18,197 bases of DNA, from assembly GCA_050181375.1 (NCBI GenBank), contig JBFXDF010000056.1, positions 1-18,197 on the forward strand, in the 5' to 3' direction. The stretch's first letter is position 1. Each line of letters begins with the position of its first letter. Origin of the DNA: DATARH01 sp050181375. GTDB taxonomy: Bacteria; Pseudomonadota; Alphaproteobacteria; ATCC43930; CGMCC-115725. The translations under genes and the position numbers were made by a program. Shown in pieces: positions 14,549-18,197 of the stretch. The notes under the pieces were generated by a model. The model had not been told where the DNA came from and made no database searches. It worked only from the letters and a program-made list of their open reading frames with translations.

Positions 14549-17257
14549 TCAGTTTCGACTTCGTCCTCTGTCGAGACCGGCGGGGGGCGGCCGGCCGCCC
14601 CGCACAACCTCAGGTTCGAGGCGCCCGAGACCAGTGTTCAACCTCGCAACAAATCCGGTCCAGCCGGTCTGATGGCTGGCGCCGATGCCGGCGCCGTTGT
14701 CGCCGTGGAAATACTCATAGAACAACAGGTGATCACGCCAGTTCGGGTCGCTCTGAAGCTTCGCGGCGCCGCCAAATACCGGCCGGCGCCCATCGCCGTC
14801 GCGCAGAAAGATGCGGGTCAGGCGATCGGCGATCTCGCGCGCCACCTCGAACAATGTCATCAGCCGCCCGGAGCCGGTCGGGCACTCGACTTTAAAACTG
14901 TCGCCGTAATACGCGTAGTAGTGCAAAAGCGCCCGGATTATCAGCCCGTTGACCGGCATCCAAACCGGGCCGCGCCAGTTGGAATTGCCGCCGAACATTG
15001 CGGAATCCGATTCCGCCGGCAGATAACCAACCCGATATTCCTGCCCGCCGACCGAAAACACGTAGGGGTGCTCGGCATGATATCTTGACAGCGAGCGGAT
15101 GCCGTAGGGGCTCAGAAACTCGTTCTCGTCGAGCATGCGAGCGAGAATCCGGCGCAGCCGCCCCTCGTTGACGAGGCCCATGATGCCGGTTTCTCCGACG
15201 CCGAAATGGCCGGGTCCGGTCGCGTGGATCGACTCGATCAGCTCCGGCATTCGGCGCAACCGGCCGGAAAAGGCCGCCGCCAACCGGGGCACGCGCTCAC
15301 GCTGCCATTTCTCGACGACGGTCGTCGCGCAGAGCGGTAGCAGTCCAACCATCGACCGCACCTTCAGCCTCGTCGCATTTCCGTCGGGCAGGCGAAGGAC
15401 ATCGTAATAAAAACCGTCATCTTCGTCCCACATGCCCTGTGGACCGACCGCGTTCATCGCTCGGGCGATAAGCAGGAACTCCCACGCGTATGTGCTTGCG
15501 AGTTCTTCGTATGTCGAATCGTGAGCGGCCAACTCGACGGCGATCTCCAGCATGTTCTGACAGAACAGGGCGACCCAGGCCGTGCCGTCGGCCTGCTCCA
15601 GATAACCACCAGTCGGCAACGGGGCGCTGCGGTCGAATACGCCAATGTTGTCGAGCCCAAGAAATCCGCCCTCGAAAAGACTTCTGCCGAAGCGGTCCTT
15701 GCGGTTGACCCACCAGCCGAAATTGGCCGAAAGCCGGCCAAACATGCGCTTGAGGAAATCGATATCCGTATTGCCGGTCAGCGTTTGCTCCTGGCGGTAC
15801 AGATAAATCGCGGCCCACGCCTGCACCGGCGGGTTGACATCGCTGAAATTCCATTCGTAGGCGGGAATCTGCCCCGTCGGGTGCAGATAAAGGTGGCGCA
15901 ACAACAGATCGAGCTGATCCTTGGCGAAATCGATATCGACCGTGCCCAGCGCGATCGCGTGGAAGGCAAGGTCCCAGGCGGCAAACCACGGATATTCCCA
16001 CTTGTCGGGCATCGAGATGACGTGATCGGCGATCAGATGAAACCACTCGCGGTTTCGAATTGACTTGCCGTCGCCCGGTCGCAGCGGATCGATACCGTGC
16101 TCCTCGAGCCATTTGTCGGTATCGAGAAAGAAATATTGCTTGCTCCACAGCATCCCGGCGAGGGCCTGGCGCATCACATCGGCCGCGTCCGCGCCGACAT
16201 TGACGGGGGTGATGGCGCGATAGAACTCGTCCGCCTCGCGCCGCCGCCGATCGAATATGTCCGCGAACTCTTCGAAGGGATCGGCAGTTTCCCTATCACT
16301 CAGCCGCAGCCTGACAACGGATGAGCCGCTGGCGGCGACCCGCAACTCGTAATGCGCGGCCGCCTTGGTTCCGGTCCGGCTTGGGTTGACCGCGCCCTGC
16401 CGGCCAGCGACAACATACTCGGTGATCGCATCCTTGACGTAAGGCGACGGGTTGGGCGTGCCGAAAATCCGTTCGTTGTTTGTTTCGTTTTCGGTAAACA
16501 GCAGAGCTGGGCCCCCTTGGCACGACAGGACATAGCGGCCCAGCTCCGGATGCATCGCCTCGATGCCGGCAGACCCGTTGTCTCCCGGTCTCCCCCGCAG
16601 GCATGGCTTCGGGTTGTCGGGCCACCACGTCCAGGCGTTCCTGAACCACAGGGTCGGCAATAAATGCAGCGTGGCGTCCGCCGCGCCGCGATTGTGAACG
16701 GTAATCTGTATCAATGTATCGGTCGGTCCGGCCTTGCCGTATTCGACGAACACATCAAAATATCGATCATCGTCGAAAACGCCCGTGTTCAGCAGCTCAT
16801 ACTCCCTATCGGCGCGGCCGCGGCGCCGGTTTGTCTCCACCAGATCGGCGTAGGGATAGGCTTGCTGGGGGTATTTGTAGAGATATTTCATATAAGAGTG
16901 GGTCGGCGTACTATCGAGATAATAGTAATATTCCTTGACGTCCTCGCCGTGGTTCCCCTCGCTGTTTGTCAGCCCGAACAGGCGCTCCTTCAGGATAGGA
17001 TCGTTGCCGTTCCACAAGGCCACCGCGAAGCACAGCCGCTGCTTTTCATCACTGAAGCCGGCGAGTCCGTCTTCTCCCCAATGATAGGCGCGAGAGCGCG
17101 CCTGATCGTGGGTGAAATAATCCCAGGCGTTGCCGTTCTCGCTGTAATCCTCGCGTACCGTTCCCCATTGGCGCTCGCTCAGATAAGGACCCCACAGCCG
17201 CCAGGCAGCGGTCTGCTTTTTTGCTTCGTCCAGCCGCAGGTGCTCGGCGGTTGCCAT
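14549..17257 (-). CDS. GH63-like glucosidase (MGH1-type alpha/alpha-barrel)
   Basis: This 902-residue protein without a signal peptide is likely cytoplasmic. It is recognised as the bacterial GH63/mannosyl-oligosaccharide-glucosidase-like 'glucosidase' by its N-terminal WGPYLSERQWGTVREDYSENG and FGLTNSEGNHGEDVKEYYYYLD. The (alpha/alpha)6 barrel has EYPWFAAWDLAFHA (D429, a candidate general acid), FSDVNPPVQAWA, GGNSNWRGPVWMP (760-766) and HGDNGAGIGASHQTGWTG (851-868). GH63 enzymes hydrolyse terminal alpha-glucosides. The real substrate of this bacterial group is not settled, and glucans or glucosylglycerate-like compounds are possible. The ATG at 17257 gives the family N-terminus but has only a weak GGGA ahead. 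Its C-terminal 25 residues, after TGWTGFVARLNTG, are basic and appear unconserved. An FNR-like box lies 264 bases upstream. Its place beside glgP, glgE and xfp suggests a role in storage-glucan or compatible-solute metabolism. Confidence 0.88.
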   Translation of the reverse strand: MATAEHLRLDEAKKQTAAWRLWGPYLSERQWGTVREDYSENGNAWDYFTHDQARSRAYHWGEDGLAGFSDEKQRLCFAVALWNGNDPILKERLFGLTNSEGNHGEDVKEYYYYLDSTPTHSYMKYLYKYPQQAYPYADLVETNRRRGRADREYELLNTGVFDDDRYFDVFVEYGKAGPTDTLIQITVHNRGAADATLHLLPTLWFRNAWTWWPDNPKPCLRGRPGDNGSAGIEAMHPELGRYVLSCQGGPALLFTENETNNERIFGTPNPSPYVKDAITEYVVAGRQGAVNPSRTGTKAAAHYELRVAASGSSVVRLRLSDRETADPFEEFADIFDRRRREADEFYRAITPVNVGADAADVMRQALAGMLWSKQYFFLDTDKWLEEHGIDPLRPGDGKSIRNREWFHLIADHVISMPDKWEYPWFAAWDLAFHAIALGTVDIDFAKDQLDLLLRHLYLHPTGQIPAYEWNFSDVNPPVQAWAAIYLYRQEQTLTGNTDIDFLKRMFGRLSANFGWWVNRKDRFGRSLFEGGFLGLDNIGVFDRSAPLPTGGYLEQADGTAWVALFCQNMLEIAVELAAHDSTYEELASTYAWEFLLIARAMNAVGPQGMWDEDDGFYYDVLRLPDGNATRLKVRSMVGLLPLCATTVVEKWQRERVPRLAAAFSGRLRRMPELIESIHATGPGHFGVGETGIMGLVNEGRLRRILARMLDENEFLSPYGIRSLSRYHAEHPYVFSVGGQEYRVGYLPAESDSAMFGGNSNWRGPVWMPVNGLIIRALLHYYAYYGDSFKVECPTGSGRLMTLFEVAREIADRLTRIFLRDGDGRRPVFGGAAKLQSDPNWRDHLLFYEYFHGDNGAGIGASHQTGWTGFVARLNTGLGRLEPEVVRGGRPPPAGLDRGRSRN

Positions 17258-17355
17258 ATGCGTTCATTCCCGCTTGATTACAGTGTCGGGTTAGCCCATC
17301 GGTTCACGGGCCATTTTTTGGATCGGAAGTCATCGGCTGGTCGGAGACAAAGGAC

Positions 17356-17369
17356 AACCGGCGCCGGTT
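17356..17369. repeat. 14-bp perfect palindrome
   Basis: AACCGGCGCCGGTT is a perfect palindrome followed by one further T. It could be an operator for a dimeric regulator about 100 bases upstream of the GH63 gene, or chance in GC-rich DNA. Confidence 0.3.
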
Positions 17370-17520
17370 TTCCCGACCCCGAGAGTGCCGCTTGAACGCG
17401 CCGCACGACTGGTTCACCATGGCGCCGTGTTGGCTGACCGATCGGGGCAGCGATGGCGTACCGCATGGCTTCCGAGCAGACATGCCTCGGGCCGATCTCT
17501 CCGATGCCATGCGTATCCCA

Positions 17521-17534
17521 CTGATTTAGATCAA
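17521..17534. promoter_or_regulatory. FNR/FixK-like box upstream of the GH63 gene
   Basis: CTGATTTAGATCAA matches TTGAT-N4-ATCAA with one mismatch at the first base. It lies 264 bases before the GH63 start and 228 bases before the efflux adaptor start. No clear -10 hexamer sits at the expected distance on either side. Confidence 0.45.
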
Positions 17535-17697
17535 TGTGGCGGCTCATTTCACGTCGATGCTCGCCGGCGATCCGCAAGAACACCCGTTCGGGCGCGGCAG
17601 GATCATGGCGGCGAAATTGCTGCCGGTGCGTGCTGGATGTCAATCGATCCGGGGGATCGGTCCGCACACCGCCGTACGAAAGTCGAGATCGTGAATT

Positions 17698-17719
17698 AAG
17701 CGAGCGCCGGTTCTCGCTT
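17698..17719. repeat. 7-bp stem hairpin before the efflux adaptor gene
   Basis: AAGCGAG and CTCGCTT pair around an eight-base loop, 42 bases before the adaptor ATG. It may be an operator or a leader hairpin; there is no real T-run. Confidence 0.3.
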
Positions 17720-17761
17720 TGCCGCATAACGCGCACTCAGCCGCAGGAATTTAGCAGTCCG

Positions 17762-18197
17762 ATGTGTACGACCAAGATCGAGTTCTCCAATGCCCCGGAA
17801 AGGCGCGGAGGTTTTTCGCGGCTCATCCGGCGATCCCCGCCGGCAATGCGCGCAGCTGCAGGCGCCATGATGCTGATCTGCGGGCTGGCGGCATCGGCCG
17901 TCGCGCAGCAGCCGGGACCGTCTTCCGTGCCGGTCGGAACCGTGACCGCGGAGCGGAAACCGATCGCTCAAATGGCCGATTTCGTCGGGCGCATCCAGGC
18001 GATCGAGCGGGTCGATATCCAGGCGCGGATCACCGGCTATCTGGAGCAGGTGCTGTTCAAGGAAGGCGACACGGTAAAGGAAGGGCAGCCGCTTTATCGG
18101 ATCGAAAAGGATCTGTTCAAGGCCGAAGTCGACCAGGCCGAGGGAGCGCTCGAGGCCAGCAAGGCCAAGAAGCTGCTGACCGCCATCCAGTACGAGC
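17762..18197 (+). CDS. RND efflux periplasmic adaptor (HlyD/AcrA family), N-terminal part
   Basis: 145 codons are visible before the window ends. Residues 36-48 (MMLICGLAASAVA) form the hydrophobic core of a signal peptide, with mature protein from about QQPGPSS. Then comes PVGTVTAERKPIAQMADFVGRIQAIERVDIQARITGYLEQVLFKEGDTVKEGQPLYRIEKD in family order: first barrel strand, lipoyl-like half-motif and the start of the alpha-hairpin (FKAEVDQAEGALEASKAKKLL). These adaptors bridge an inner-membrane RND pump and an outer-membrane channel, so pump and channel genes probably follow outside the window. The ATG at 17762 leaves an unusually long 35-residue N-region; AGGAA lies 13 bases upstream. An ATG at 17846 (M29) would give a normal signal peptide but has no SD, so the start is uncertain. 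Confidence 0.85.
   Translation, partial: MCTTKIEFSNAPERRGGFSRLIRRSPPAMRAAAGAMMLICGLAASAVAQQPGPSSVPVGTVTAERKPIAQMADFVGRIQAIERVDIQARITGYLEQVLFKEGDTVKEGQPLYRIEKDLFKAEVDQAEGALEASKAKKLLTAIQYE

Larger units (their letters stand above)
17258..17761. other. Divergent intergenic region, GH63 gene / efflux adaptor
   Basis: These 504 bases hold an FNR-like box (17521-17534), a 14-base palindrome (17356-17369), a small inverted repeat CGATCC-GGG-GGATCG (17645-17659) and a hairpin (17698-17719). Open frames of 104 and 152 codons cross the region, but their sequences look like random GC-rich translation and lack ribosome sites. Confidence 0.5.

Noticed and set aside
17278..17736. 152-codon minus-strand frame between GH63 gene and efflux adaptor
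   Set aside because: Composition is random-looking and Arg-rich, with no ribosome site, and it spans the regulatory palindromes.

Overview
The base composition (GC-rich, strong G/C bias at third codon positions) and gene content suggest a Hyphomicrobiales-type alphaproteobacterium, close in style to Bradyrhizobium or Rhodopseudomonas. This is inferred from protein flavour, not from a marker gene. No rRNA, tRNA, IS element or CRISPR array is visible.

Layout, left to right. On the minus strand: a GH13-GlgE fusion (28-2643) that stops at an in-frame TAG just after its catalytic motif, close to the left edge of the window; a 440-base gap with helically phased CGGTCAT repeats; an amidase with a small partner gene in front of it (3084-4731); a four-module rhodanese protein (4798-6390); and an AhpD/carboxymuconolactone-decarboxylase-like protein (6414-6962) whose second redox cysteine codon is TGA. 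A second minus-strand block reads phosphoketolase (12875-10473), histidine phosphatase (10457-9888), glycogen phosphorylase (9820-7310). On the plus strand is an exported OmpA-domain protein (13666-14469). It converges with a minus-strand GH63-like glucosidase (17257-14549). The window ends inside a plus-strand RND efflux adaptor (17762 onward).

Most of the block handles alpha-glucan storage and low-oxygen carbon flow. GlgP releases glucose-1-phosphate from glycogen, GlgE builds alpha-glucan from maltose-1-phosphate, the GH63-like enzyme trims glucosides, and phosphoketolase turns sugar phosphates into acetyl phosphate. Two FNR/FixK-like palindromes, at 13463-13476 and 17521-17534, lie in the gaps upstream of xfp and of the GH63 gene. 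They fit control by oxygen limitation, but that is inference.

The most notable observation is the probable selenoprotein at 6414-6962. One reading frame spans 6962 to 6414 with a single TGA, which sits where the CxxC motif needs its second cysteine (C78-P-F-U81). A hairpin with a CGU loop begins at the right distance after the TGA for a bacterial SECIS element. Ordinary gene calling would split or truncate this gene. It shares an apparent operon with the rhodanese protein. The second is the TAG in glgE, with the frame continuing in family-like sequence to the window edge, which is either a nonsense mutation or a base-call error.
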